From Lachnospiraceae bacterium (GTDB taxonomy: Bacteria > Bacillota > Clostridia > Lachnospirales > Lachnospiraceae), in assembly GCA_017399685.1 (NCBI GenBank), contig JAFQBM010000008.1:24115-88114 (forward strand): a stretch of 64,000 nt of DNA, written 5' to 3'. Shown piece by piece: positions 9,748 to 18,044 of the stretch. The stretch's first letter is position 1, and each line of letters opens with the position of its first letter. The translations under genes were made by a program, and so were the position numbers. The notes below the pieces were generated by a model. The model searched no databases. It saw only the letters and a program-made list of their open reading frames with translations, and was not told where the DNA came from.

Positions 9748-10458
9748 CTATTTATTCACTTCTTCCATTGGTGCAGATTTCACCTCACATTTGTATACCT
9801 TATATGAAAAAAACACAGTAATAAGCGTATCAACAAATGTATAAATCAACATACAGATGATAGCTATATGTTCCTTTACAAACACTGATGTCATTATCAC
9901 TAGCACTCCTGTTATCATTAATGTAACACCACCAAAGCGATTACTCTTCATCCATGTAACATCATTATACATACTCCATTTAGTACGAATTCCTATCACC
10001 ATGTTATTTTTTACTTTTGGCATAAAATTTCCCAAAACAATGAAAAGTAAACCCATTAAAATACAGGTAAGCTTACTTATGTTCATTTGTGTTACTGTTA
10101 CATCAGCATTGGCAATCTTACAATCTTTATAAAGACAATATCCCTGTAGTACTGTAAACATAACAGCCATAGAGACACCTGTTACTTTTATCACTTTAGC
10201 ATTTGACAATGCTTCTACACGCACCTTCTCTTCGGATGACTTAGAAGCTTTTTTTTCATAAAACGCAATAAGTAAACTCCAAACCAAAGAAAATACATTT
10301 ATGATAGCAGCAAAAATAAAATTCTCATATTTCGAACCCCACCTGTCAATTTCACCTGCCATGTTATAATGCATCGGTACGGAATCCGGCATAAACTGTA
10401 CTGCAATAGTGGTCATAATAACCGAAAAAACAGAAACTATCCACATAACTTTTTTCAT
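9748..10458 (-). CDS. sdpI: SdpI/DUF1648-family membrane protein (bacteriocin immunity-like)
   Basis: 236 residues with about six membrane helices. The N-terminus has the DUF1648 signature (MPDSVPMHYNMAGEIDRWGS). The C-part has the SdpI motif (NMVIGIRTKWSMYNDVTWMKSN as two adjacent stretches). In Bacillus subtilis SdpI gives immunity to the SDP killing peptide and, when it binds SDP, sequesters the repressor SdpR at the membrane. The gene overlaps the ArsR-family gene by 4 bp, matching the sdpRI arrangement. No toxin precursor gene (sdpC-like) is visible nearby, so this may be an orphan immunity or sensing module. Confidence 0.85.
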   Translation of the reverse strand: MKKVMWIVSVFSVIMTTIAVQFMPDSVPMHYNMAGEIDRWGSKYENFIFAAIINVFSLVWSLLIAFYEKKASKSSEEKVRVEALSNAKVIKVTGVSMAVMFTVLQGYCLYKDCKIANADVTVTQMNISKLTCILMGLLFIVLGNFMPKVKNNMVIGIRTKWSMYNDVTWMKSNRFGGVTLMITGVLVIMTSVFVKEHIAIICMLIYTFVDTLITVFFSYKVYKCEVKSAPMEEVNK

Positions 10459-10724
10459 TTTTTCTTACCTCCAAACTGTTCAATCCATAAAATCAATTCA
10501 TCAAAGACTGTCGTATTGATTTCATAATAAACATAATTCTTATTTTTATATTCCATCACTAAATCTGCATCCTTAAGCAACTTAAGATGATAAGAAAGAG
10601 CTGCCGGTGTTACACCTAATTTTTCAGCTATTTCTCCCGCATTCATTCTACCCTCCTTCAAAAAAACTAAAATATCTCGCCTTTGCTTATCTGATAGAAC
10701 TTTGAAAATACTTGTCGCACTCAT
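10455..10724 (-). CDS. ArsR/SmtB-family repressor, SdpR-like
   Basis: 89 residues forming one winged helix-turn-helix domain (MSATSIFKVLSDKQRRDIL, then GVTPAALSYHLKLLKDADLV as recognition helix region). No cysteine metal-binding motif is seen, which fits SdpR-type rather than metal-sensing ArsR proteins. AGGTG precedes the ATG at 10724. It is the first gene of an operon with the SdpI and YhfC homologues and is transcribed from a strong promoter that abuts a perfect 44-bp palindrome. Autoregulation is therefore very likely. Confidence 0.88.
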   Translation of the reverse strand: MSATSIFKVLSDKQRRDILVFLKEGRMNAGEIAEKLGVTPAALSYHLKLLKDADLVMEYKNKNYVYYEINTTVFDELILWIEQFGGKKK

Positions 10725-10758
10725 CGTATCACACCTATTTAAAAATTATTTTAATTAG

Positions 10759-10787
10759 ATTATATTCTTACAAAAATATATTGTCAA
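10759..10787 (-). promoter_or_regulatory. Consensus sigma-A promoter of sdpR-sdpI-yhfC
   Basis: On the minus strand: TTGACA (10787-10782), 17-nt spacer, TATAAT (10764-10759). This is an exact match to both consensus hexamers. The -35 hexamer lies inside the 44-bp palindrome. Confidence 0.85.
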
Positions 10788-10824
10788 GTACTATTTAAAA
10801 ATATTTTTAAATAGTACTTGACAA
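10781..10824. promoter_or_regulatory. Perfect 44-bp palindrome, probable SdpR-like operator
   Basis: Left arm TTGTCAAGTACTATTTAAAA plus one A (10781-10801) is the exact reverse complement of the right arm 10804-10824, with TA between them. It covers the -35 of the sdpR promoter. It also carries an outward TTGACA on the plus strand (10818-10823), with GATACT 18 nt later, so it may control a divergent transcript too. Confidence 0.85.
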
Positions 10825-10931
10825 TTTCATCTCTAGAGGGAGATACTCCAATCATAATTCCTTGTTTTCTGTAATTTTATATCTCCTGCATGGTAGATTT
10901 TGAAATTGTTAAGTCTTCGAAGGAGGTAAAA

Positions 10932-11012
10932 ATGAAGTGTCCATTTCGTGAAAAAGAAATGATTTTGTCGTATCCATCAATGCTTTTCATAGATTGGATT
11001 GAAGTAAAATAA
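10932..11012 (+). CDS. Very small ORF with strong ribosome site, possible gene remnant
   Basis: 26 codons (MKCPFREKEM...) preceded by AAGGAGGTAAAA, a near-ideal site. The opening MKCPFR resembles the start of small Cys-containing proteins found in Lachnospiraceae, so this may be the 5' stump of a deleted gene, or a short leader or peptide downstream of the plus-strand TTGACA/GATACT. The rest of the 10825-11120 gap shows nothing else clear. Confidence 0.3.
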   Translation: MKCPFREKEMILSYPSMLFIDWIEVK

Positions 11013-11120
11013 AAACGAACGAATGAGTCAGCGGAATATTGCATATAAAAATGAAATCCGTTATACTAGAACTTAGATGAGAACAAAAATCGGGAGTTTA
11101 AAAAGGAGTGAAGGAATATT

Positions 11121-12818
11121 ATGAATACAAAAACTCCGGTAGGAATCGGAATACAGGATTTTTCGAAATTACGTGAAAGTCATAATTTTTATATTGATAA
11201 AACCTCATTTATTAAGGAATGGTGGGAAAGCAGAGATGATGTTACCCTAATTACCCGTCCACGACGTTTCGGAAAAACTTTGAATATGTCCATGCTGGAA
11301 AAATTTTTCTCTGTAGATTATGCTGGAAGAGGGGATTTGTTCGAAGGACTTTCTATCTGGGAGGAAGAGAAATACCGAAATCTTCAGGGAACTTATCCGG
11401 TTATAAGTCTTTCTTTTGCTAATATTAAAGAAACAAACTACACCACAACCAGAGAACGCATGAATCAACTGCTTACGAATCTTTTTGTGAAATATTCCTA
11501 TTTGGAAAACAGTGGAGTGTTGACGGATGCAGATAAAAGATTTTTTTCAAGAATGCAGGAAGAGGAAATTCGCGACAGTGATGCAACTATGGCACTATAC
11601 CAGTTATCGGATTATCTGATGCGTTATTACGATAAAAAACCAATCATTCTTCTTGACGAATACGACACCCCGATGCAGGAAGCCTATGTAAATGGTTTTT
11701 GGGATGAAATGGTAGCTTTCACCAGAAGTCTTTTTAATTCTACATTTAAGACGAACCCATATCTGGGACGTGGAATCATGACCGGAATTACCAGAGTAAG
11801 TAAAGAGTCGGTTTTTTCAGATTTAAATAATCTGGAAGTGGTAACCACAACATCAAATAAATATGCCACATCTTTCGGTTTTACAGAAGAAGAAGTATTT
11901 GATGCCCTAGATGCCTGCGGACTTGGAGAAGAAAAAGAAAAAGTCAAAGAATGGTACGACGGATTCGTATTCGGAAAACATAAGGATATCTATAATCCTT
12001 GGTCTATTCTTAACTTTTTAGATAAAGGTAAATATACAGCCTATTGGGCAAATACCAGCTCTAACAGTCTGGTTGGAAAACTAATTCGTGAAGGAAGCGA
12101 TCGGGTAAAAACCGGATTCGAAACACTGCTTCATGGTGAACATCTTATCTGCCCTATTGATGAGCAGATTGTATACAACCAGTTAAATGGAAGCAAGGCA
12201 GCCATTTGGAGTCTGCTTGTGGCAAGTGGTTATCTGAAGGTTCTGGATTATGAGGATATGGGTGAAGTCGAACGAATCCCAAATTATGAATTAACCATAA
12301 CGAACAAAGAAGTCCGGATTATGTTTGAAGCCATGGTAAAAGGCTGGTTTGATGAAGTGGAAGAAGAATACAGTAATTTCGTTACAGCACTCCTTCTAAA
12401 CGACTTAGATGCCATGAACGAATATATGAATGATGTGTCTTTTCGAATATTCAGCTATTTTGATACCGGAAGCAATCCATCTAAATCCCAGCCGGAACGG
12501 TTCTACCATGGTTTTGTATTAGGATTGCTGGTGGAATTAAAAGGACGCTACCAAATAACCTCTAACCGGGAAAGTGGATTTGGAAGATATGATATTATGT
12601 TAGAGCCGGTAAAATCGGAATCAGATGATGCCATCATCATTGAATTTAAAGTATTTAACCCAAGGAAAGAAGCATCCTTAGAAGATACCCTCTCTTCTGC
12701 CCTCTCCCAGATAGAGGAGAAAAAATACGAAGAAACCCTGATTTCCAAGGGGATTCCAAAAGAAAAAATACGAAAATACGGGTTTGCCTTTGAAGGAAAA
12801 AATGTGTTGATTGGGTAG
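11121..12818 (+). CDS. AAA-ATPase-like / PD-(D/E)XK nuclease family protein (copy 1)
   Basis: 565 residues. The N-terminal AAA-ATPase-like domain has a P-loop RPRRFGKTLNMSML near residue 43 and Walker B IILLDEYDTPM. The C-terminal DUF1703-type PD-(D/E)XK domain has RYDIMLEP followed by AIIIEFKVF, giving the D...ExK nuclease pattern. Function is not established for this family. Nuclease or accessory-defence roles are proposed from the fold. Two close relatives lie at 61664-63445 and 63679-64000+, all ending KYGFAFEGKNVLIG or nearly so. ATG at 11121 follows AAAAGGAG. It is monocistronic, with a terminator at 12912. Confidence 0.88.
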   Translation: MNTKTPVGIGIQDFSKLRESHNFYIDKTSFIKEWWESRDDVTLITRPRRFGKTLNMSMLEKFFSVDYAGRGDLFEGLSIWEEEKYRNLQGTYPVISLSFANIKETNYTTTRERMNQLLTNLFVKYSYLENSGVLTDADKRFFSRMQEEEIRDSDATMALYQLSDYLMRYYDKKPIILLDEYDTPMQEAYVNGFWDEMVAFTRSLFNSTFKTNPYLGRGIMTGITRVSKESVFSDLNNLEVVTTTSNKYATSFGFTEEEVFDALDACGLGEEKEKVKEWYDGFVFGKHKDIYNPWSILNFLDKGKYTAYWANTSSNSLVGKLIREGSDRVKTGFETLLHGEHLICPIDEQIVYNQLNGSKAAIWSLLVASGYLKVLDYEDMGEVERIPNYELTITNKEVRIMFEAMVKGWFDEVEEEYSNFVTALLLNDLDAMNEYMNDVSFRIFSYFDTGSNPSKSQPERFYHGFVLGLLVELKGRYQITSNRESGFGRYDIMLEPVKSESDDAIIIEFKVFNPRKEASLEDTLSSALSQIEEKKYEETLISKGIPKEKIRKYGFAFEGKNVLIG

Positions 12819-12911
12819 GAAGAAAATTGCAGGAATTCAAAGAAAGTAAAGAATTTATAAGAAATTTAAAGATAATTCATGTGCAGTAATAAAAGAAGAA
12901 TCATTTTAAAC

Positions 12912-12952
12912 AACAAGTCGTTTCTAAATAACGGGAATGGCTTGTTTTTTTC
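12912..12952 (+). terminator. Terminator of AAA/PD-(D/E)XK copy 1
   Basis: AACAAGTC pairs with GGCTTGTT (one G-U) and is followed by a run of seven T. The remaining intergenic sequence to 13223 shows no further recognisable element. Confidence 0.7.
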
Positions 12953-13223
12953 TACCACACAAAGTCAGATTCCGGATAAAAAAGTTTCCTAACCGAATTT
13001 TTTTGGATAAATGCAGAAATAAAATCATTTACAAAAACATCCTAATAATGACATTATTTTTATAAATAGCAAATTTTCTGTGTATTTTATTCTGTTTGGT
13101 AATATAGGAACACTTCTTAGTATGCCATCCAATTTCAAACAACATCTTAATATCCCCCACCACCAGTAACTACATAACTTAATAAAAGACTTTACACCCT
13201 GTTGTTATTGGTTACTTATCTAA

Positions 13224-13421
13224 TTATGCCATATGAACTGTTTTATCTAATATATGTTGGTTTAAAATGGCATGAACCCTTTCGACCTCGTCTAAAATCA
13301 TTTCATCCATGGCCTTTAGTTCTGCTGTTGATTTCATAACTTGTATTTTGAGTTTGTTTACTTCATTTTCAACGGAGATAACTTTCTCAAGCAATAAATC
13401 TAATTTTTCAGTATCTGTCAT
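13224..13421 (-). CDS. Small coiled-coil protein (paralogue of 26498-26734)
   Basis: 65 residues starting MTDTEKLDLLLEKV, with a heptad-like pattern through most of its length. ATG at 13421 is preceded by AAAGGA about 10 bases away. An upstream extension is possible but has no ribosome site. It is related in size and opening motif (EKLDLxL) to the gene at 26498-26734, and both share promoter (GGCTTTACA) and 3' (GACTTTACACCCT on plus strand) flanks. Family function unknown. The coiled coil suggests oligomerisation. Confidence 0.6.
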   Translation of the reverse strand: MTDTEKLDLLLEKVISVENEVNKLKIQVMKSTAELKAMDEMILDEVERVHAILNQHILDKTVHMA

Positions 13422-13604
13422 ATTTATCAACATCCTTTCACTTGTTATTATCACATAACTATTATTCGATGTAAAGCCTTTTATTAAGTTGTCAAGATTC
13501 ATTATCATGGAATGTATTGCTTATCTGCTGTATAAAAATACTTGGAATATGAACGTTATACGACATTGCAAGACTATAATAAAAAAGAATGAATTGAAAA
13601 CATA

Positions 13605-13859
13605 ATGAAATGTACAAATAACGAAACACTTATTAAAGAAAAAAACTACTTATTAAATGGTATTAATCAACAATTTATAACCGATATGTTAGAAATAAGC
13701 AAACAATCACTTAATTTATTGACGGATTAAAAACATATTACTTTTGATGATATACAGAAAATGTTAAGTTGCATTGGATACGAGTTTGAATTTGTGTCAA
13801 TAGAACGAATAGAAATAATGAAAAATAGTTTTCACATAAACACCGTAAACGCACTATAA
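13605..13859 (+). pseudogene. Degraded small gene with one in-frame stop
   Basis: An 85-codon frame (MKCTNNETLIKEK..., ending HINTVNAL) is interrupted once by TAA after ...SLNLLTD. The continuation (HITFDDIQKMLSCIGYEFEF) looks protein-like and resembles the end of small HTH/antitoxin-like proteins, but I cannot name a family. A hairpin with a T-run follows at 13870-13910. Confidence 0.35.
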
Positions 13860-13869
13860 CACAATTTAT

Positions 13870-13910
13870 GCGTTTATGCAAGCATAAAAAACGCAAGCAT
13901 ACATTTTTTT
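13870..13910 (+). terminator. Terminator-like hairpin after the degraded small gene
   Basis: GCGTTT/AAACGC and ATGC/GCAT pair with a small bulge. A run of T follows at 13903-13910. Confidence 0.45.
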
Positions 13911-13991
13911 ACATAATAATTCAAAAAACTTCCATTTACATTCTTACTTCTAACAATCCAAAACATATCAATAACTCGTTCAACTTTACAC

Positions 13992-14020
13992 TTGACAAAT
14001 GATATATATGTTGATATTCT
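13992..14020 (+). promoter_or_regulatory. Promoter of hisD
   Basis: TTGACA at 13992-13997, 17-nt spacer, TATTCT at 14015-14020. Predicted start near 14027. Confidence 0.7.
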
Positions 14021-14051
14021 TAAAATTGATATTAGGCGAAACGCTTGATCC

Positions 14052-14090
14052 ACGCTTGTTAGGGAAAATTTCCCTGACAGGCGTTTTTTT
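14052..14090 (+). terminator. Terminator hairpin inside the hisD leader (possible attenuator)
   Basis: ACGCTTGTTAGGGAAA pairs with TTTCCCTGACAGGCGT (16 bp including two G-U pairs) and is followed by TTTTTTT. It lies between the hisD promoter and the hisD ATG, so most transcripts should stop unless something relieves it. A second copy of ACGCTTG at 14041-14047 could pair with the same 3' arm. The leader is too short for a usual T-box. Confidence 0.65.
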
Positions 14091-14123
14091 ATTTTAAAAT
14101 AAAGTGTAAAGGAGAGAACAACT

Positions 14124-15410
14124 ATGGTTACAATCAACAAATTTAGTTATCAAAACCCAAGATATGTAAATCTTTTAAAACGAAGAAGCAGTATCCCGGA
14201 AGAGGTAGAAACTACCGTGAAAGAGGTATTAAAAAATGTGAAAGAAAAAGGGGATGAAGCTTTATATTCGTACATGAAAAAATTTGATGGTGTTGACATT
14301 CATAAAATCGGATTATTTGTGTCTGAAGAAGAATTTGCTCATGCCAAAGAAAACGTTTCAGAAGAATTTAAAGAAGCAGTCAAAAGAGCTTGTGATAATC
14401 TTTTTAGATTTCACAAAAGACAATTACCGGTAGGTTTTACGGAAGAATATGAAGATGGTTCTATTCTTGAACGTAAATATACGCCAATAAATAGCGTAGC
14501 TGTTACGGTACCCGGAAACATGGCACCTCTGATTTCTACTTTATGTATGAATTTAATTCCTGCCATAGTTGCCGGTGTCCCTAATATTTACATCCTCACT
14601 AAGCCAAGAATCGACGGAACCATTGATGAGCATTTGTTATATGTAGCAGACTATCTGAATATTAAAAATTATTATAAACTCTCAGGCTCCCAAGGATTAG
14701 CTGCTGTTGCTTACGGAACAGAAACGGTTAAGAAAGTGGATGCCATAACCGGACCCGGAAACAATTTTACTCAAATGGCGAAAAAATTATTGTTTGGTGA
14801 AGTAAAAATAGATTCGATTGCCGGACCTTCTGAAATCGCAATTATTGCAGACGAGAATGCCAATCCTACTTTCATTGCAGCTGATATGATGTCTCAGGCA
14901 GAACATGGAACAGGGTTTGAAGCCAGCACCACATTTTGTTTATCCGAAACGAAAGCACAAGAAATCAAAAGCGAAATTGAACGCCTTTGCAAAGAAAACA
15001 ACCTGATAGAAGCGACGAAAAGAACTTTTGAAAATTATGGTGACATTTTTGTGGTGGATTCTATTCAGGAAGCGGTAGATGCAGTAAATGAAATTGCCCC
15101 TGAACATGCGGAATTACTATTAGATGATTACAAATCTATCCTAGCCCAATTAACAAATGCCGGTGCTGTGTTTGTTGGTGAATATAGTACAGAACCCGTA
15201 GGGGATTATTTCTGTGGCACAAACCACATTCTTCCGACCTGTGGTACTGCTAAATTTTCTTCCGGTATGTCAGTGGGAGAATTTATGAGGGGATATAGTG
15301 TGATTCACTATCTGGAATCTGCATTGAAAGCTAATGCTGACTATATCATTCGCCTTGCAGAATCAGAAGGAATGAGAGCGCATGCTTTGGCTGTAAAAGT
15401 GAGAAAATAA
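14124..15410 (+). CDS. hisD: Histidinol dehydrogenase
   Basis: 428 residues, normal length. Catalyses the last two oxidations of histidine synthesis (L-histidinol to L-histidine with 2 NAD+, zinc-dependent). Family landmarks: ITGPGNNFTQMAKK, IDSIAGPSEIAI, zinc-region MSQAEHG, and catalytic Glu-His in APEHAELLL. Further His/Asp residues appear in TNHILPTCGTAKFSSGMSVGEFM. ATG at 14124 follows AAAGGAG. It stands alone, with no other his genes beside it, behind a leader that contains a full terminator, so expression is probably controlled by attenuation. Confidence 0.95.
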   Translation: MVTINKFSYQNPRYVNLLKRRSSIPEEVETTVKEVLKNVKEKGDEALYSYMKKFDGVDIHKIGLFVSEEEFAHAKENVSEEFKEAVKRACDNLFRFHKRQLPVGFTEEYEDGSILERKYTPINSVAVTVPGNMAPLISTLCMNLIPAIVAGVPNIYILTKPRIDGTIDEHLLYVADYLNIKNYYKLSGSQGLAAVAYGTETVKKVDAITGPGNNFTQMAKKLLFGEVKIDSIAGPSEIAIIADENANPTFIAADMMSQAEHGTGFEASTTFCLSETKAQEIKSEIERLCKENNLIEATKRTFENYGDIFVVDSIQEAVDAVNEIAPEHAELLLDDYKSILAQLTNAGAVFVGEYSTEPVGDYFCGTNHILPTCGTAKFSSGMSVGEFMRGYSVIHYLESALKANADYIIRLAESEGMRAHALAVKVRK

Positions 15411-15433
15411 TTTAGACAGATTCAAAAATATCT

Positions 15434-15461
15434 TTGACAAAAACTCATTTTGGGATATAAT
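15434..15461 (+). promoter_or_regulatory. Promoter of the AbiE-type operon
   Basis: TTGACA 15434-15439, 16-nt spacer, TATAAT 15456-15461. Confidence 0.75.
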
Positions 15462-15507
15462 AAAAGTGAAAACAATAATTTCGAAATTGTGAAAAGGAGG
15501 TCTCTGT

Positions 15508-16125
15508 ATGCTTTATGATTATATTATTACAAATTATCAAAAGGATGAACCAATCTTTCTAGCAGAGCTTCCTGGTAAATCTAGCGAGTCTGTTCGGCAG
15601 GAAATGAAGAAGCTTACAGATGAGGGAAAACTAGAAAGATTATATAATGGTGTTTATTATATCGCTTATAGAACAATTTTAGGTACGAAAGGAAAAGTTT
15701 CTATTGATAAATTTATACAAAAGAAATTTTTAGAAGCAAATGGAGAGGTGTCAGGGTATATTACAGGAATTCAACTTGCAAATATGTACGGTTTTACAAC
15801 ACAAAATCCTTCTTGTTATGAAGTATGCTCAAATGAAGCGTCTACGAAACAGCGAAAACTGGATATTGATGGCAGACAAATTATTGTGTATAAGCCGGTA
15901 GTCGATATTTCAAAGGAAAATAAAGGTTCTTTACAGTTCTTGGACCTTATGAGCACTATTGATAAATATAGTGAGATTAAAGGGGACGAATTTACAGCAA
16001 AAATAAAAGCATTTATTGCTATGGTTGGAGTAGATTTTGAACAAGTAAAGAAGTATCTGTCACTGTTTCCTGATAGAGTATACAGAAATATTTATCAAGG
16101 GGGCTTGATGCATGAATTGGTATAA
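15508..16125 (+). CDS. AbiEi-like / DUF6088-type antitoxin
   Basis: 205 residues. The N-terminus looks like a winged helix (KSSESVRQEMKKLTDEGKLERL), followed by a domain typical of type IV antitoxins of the AbiEi group. Such proteins repress their own operon and counter the nucleotidyltransferase toxin without binding it. ATG at 15508 follows AAAAGGAGG. The 3' end overlaps the next gene by 14 bp, the usual tight coupling of such pairs. Confidence 0.78.
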   Translation: MLYDYIITNYQKDEPIFLAELPGKSSESVRQEMKKLTDEGKLERLYNGVYYIAYRTILGTKGKVSIDKFIQKKFLEANGEVSGYITGIQLANMYGFTTQNPSCYEVCSNEASTKQRKLDIDGRQIIVYKPVVDISKENKGSLQFLDLMSTIDKYSEIKGDEFTAKIKAFIAMVGVDFEQVKKYLSLFPDRVYRNIYQGGLMHELV

Positions 16126-17020
16126 AGAACATTATAATGATTGGAAAGAGATTATAGAAACGGTGGCTAGAGAATTTGGAAGGAATGAACAGATGGTTGA
16201 GAAAGACACCATTCAATCATGTTTTTTGTATGAGCTTTCTAAGTCTGAATTGCCATTTGTATTTAAAGGTGGCACATCCCTTTCCAAAGCATATAATTTG
16301 ATTGACCGTTTTTCTGAAGATATTGATTTGTCAATGAATCGCAGACCGACACAATCAGAACGAGCAAAATCAAAAGATTTGATAGTAAGCATTGCAGAAA
16401 ATTTAGGATTGACATTGGGTAATCCGGAGGAAATTAAGTCTCGCTATGATTACAATAAATATGTGTTTAGATATGACTCCATGTTCGCAGAAATTCCATT
16501 GGAGATTATTATTGAGACCAGTTATTATCAGTCTGCATATCCGGTTGAAAAACATTCTGTTGGTAGTTTTATAGGAAAGTTTTGTAGTGAGAGAGGTATT
16601 ATATTACCAATTCCATTTGAAGCGGCAGAAGTGATAATGAATGTTCAGTCTATAAATCGAACTTTTATAGATAAAGTATTTGCAATATGTGATTATAAAA
16701 TCCAAAATATGCCAGACAGAGATTCAAGACATTTATATGATATATGTAAACTACTCGGACAGGTAAGACTAGATCAGCAATTGGATAAATTGATTGATGA
16801 AGTTAGAGACGATAGAATGCGGTCTAAAAATAATCCATCTGCACAACTTGAATATAATATTCCAGAAATGCTACAGGAAATAATTCATAGCAGATTTTAC
16901 GAACCTGATTATAAGGATATCACACAGAAATTGTTGTATGAGAATATTTCATATGATTATGCTATTGAGCATGGTATTGCTATGGTAGCAGAATGCGATG
17001 TATTTGAATACAAAAAATAA
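16112..17020 (+). CDS. AbiEii/AbiGii-type nucleotidyltransferase toxin
   Basis: 302 residues. Nucleotidyltransferase motif FKGGTSLSKAY followed by FSEDIDLSM (the metal-binding DxD), then KIQNMPDRDSRHLYDICKL in the C-part, the hallmarks of the AbiEii family. Members modify RNA (tRNA 3' ends in characterised relatives) and stop growth, giving phage abortive infection or plasmid/island maintenance. The gene overlaps and follows its antitoxin gene. Catalytic residues look intact, so the system is probably functional. Confidence 0.85.
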   Translation: MNWYKEHYNDWKEIIETVAREFGRNEQMVEKDTIQSCFLYELSKSELPFVFKGGTSLSKAYNLIDRFSEDIDLSMNRRPTQSERAKSKDLIVSIAENLGLTLGNPEEIKSRYDYNKYVFRYDSMFAEIPLEIIIETSYYQSAYPVEKHSVGSFIGKFCSERGIILPIPFEAAEVIMNVQSINRTFIDKVFAICDYKIQNMPDRDSRHLYDICKLLGQVRLDQQLDKLIDEVRDDRMRSKNNPSAQLEYNIPEMLQEIIHSRFYEPDYKDITQKLLYENISYDYAIEHGIAMVAECDVFEYKK

Positions 17021-17052
17021 TGGTGAGTTCAACCAAAGTTTTCAATTTAGTT

Positions 17053-17076
17053 AGTGGCGGGAGGAATCCCGCCACT
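17053..17076 (+). terminator. Hairpin after the AbiE-type operon
   Basis: AGTGGCGGGA/TCCCGCCACT, a 10-bp perfect stem with a 4-nt loop. The T-tract after it is weak (TCTATATTT), so termination is probable but not certain. Confidence 0.55.
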
Positions 17077-17149
17077 TCTATATTTCTCTGATGTATCATT
17101 GTATAATAAAATAATTTCCTCTTAACCACTTTTACAGAAATACACATTT

Positions 17150-17944
17150 TTATGATACCGTACGATTTTTCTCTATCCATTCCACCGCAAAATCCACCAG
17201 TTCCCGTTGTTTCATAAAAGTTATCATTCCATTCCCTAAAACGGCTTTTTCCACCTTCTTCTCTGTTTCAAATGCCTCCCCTATCTCTTCAAAATCTTCT
17301 CCATCCACAAATAAAGTAGAATAGGTTTTCCAAACCCTTTTTCCATCTATCATAATTGCACTGCTTTCTTCCGCCATATGTTTTCCCGGATACTCGGCTC
17401 TTGCATCTGCTAGATGAATGGAAGTATTTTTATCGTATCCTACCCCAATCAAAAGTACATAACCATCTAATTCATACAATTTTCCTATCGGCGAACCATC
17501 TCCGAAAATATTCGACAAATCATGATTTTCCGTTAGATACTTCGCATTTTTTCCATAAGCTGCTACGGAACGGGCAGGATGGTCGCTTCGAAGAGTTCCC
17601 GGCCATTTACGAAACATCTCTGCTACGGCTCCCATGGTATTGGTTGGAGTAATGTTTTTATCATATGCAGGCCAGTTATCCCTTATGGTCTGCCACCATT
17701 CCTCCGGTTCTTCCCAATGCACACCGGTAACCGGGTCTAAATTCTTCCATGTCTGGGTCGGCATCATAATCGTGCCTTCCTCTCCCACACAGTCCATTAA
17801 TGCCTCAATCACCATCTGGGCTCCTCCGCAGACAAAACCCAGTTTACTAAGGGAGGTATGTACCATAATGTTTTGTCCCGGTTTTACACCAACTTGTTTT
17901 AATGCCTCTACGATATCCTTTTTTAATACTAATTTTCTTTCCAT
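17150..17944 (-). CDS. AAC(3)-family (antibiotic) N-acetyltransferase
   Basis: 264 residues of the aminoglycoside 3-N-acetyltransferase fold: VHTSLSKLGFVCGGAQMVI near the N-terminus, MMPTQTW, and HPARSVAAYG with the conserved catalytic-region His. FGDGSPIGKLYELDGYVLLIGVGYDKNTS is present as adjacent segments. Members transfer acetyl from acetyl-CoA to aminoglycosides or other amines. Many chromosomal relatives (YokD-like) are not true resistance determinants, so the substrate is open. ATG at 17944 follows GAAAGGAG. Single gene. Confidence 0.85.
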   Translation of the reverse strand: MERKLVLKKDIVEALKQVGVKPGQNIMVHTSLSKLGFVCGGAQMVIEALMDCVGEEGTIMMPTQTWKNLDPVTGVHWEEPEEWWQTIRDNWPAYDKNITPTNTMGAVAEMFRKWPGTLRSDHPARSVAAYGKNAKYLTENHDLSNIFGDGSPIGKLYELDGYVLLIGVGYDKNTSIHLADARAEYPGKHMAEESSAIMIDGKRVWKTYSTLFVDGEDFEEIGEAFETEKKVEKAVLGNGMITFMKQRELVDFAVEWIEKNRTVS

Positions 17945-17976
17945 ATTTTTCTCCTTTCATTACACCACTTGCATTT

Positions 17977-18043
17977 AGGTAATTGCGAAACTATCAAAAA
18001 CTTATCTTAAGTGATTCAAAATATTATTGTTTCACAATTATCC
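17977..18043. repeat. Small TIR-bounded repeat, copy A
   Basis: Begins AGGTAATTGCGAAACT and ends TGTTTCACAATTATCC, imperfect inverted ends. The interior CAAAAACTTATCTTAAGTGA is shared exactly with copy C at 38301-38413. It lies between the AAC(3) gene and the MATE stop codon. It is MITE-like and non-coding. Confidence 0.65.
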
Positions 18044-18044
18044 A

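Noticed and set aside
17150..17944. Calling the AAC(3)-family gene an antibiotic-resistance determinant
   Set aside because: Family membership is clear, but many chromosomal relatives do not confer resistance, and no mobile-element context supports a recent resistance gene.
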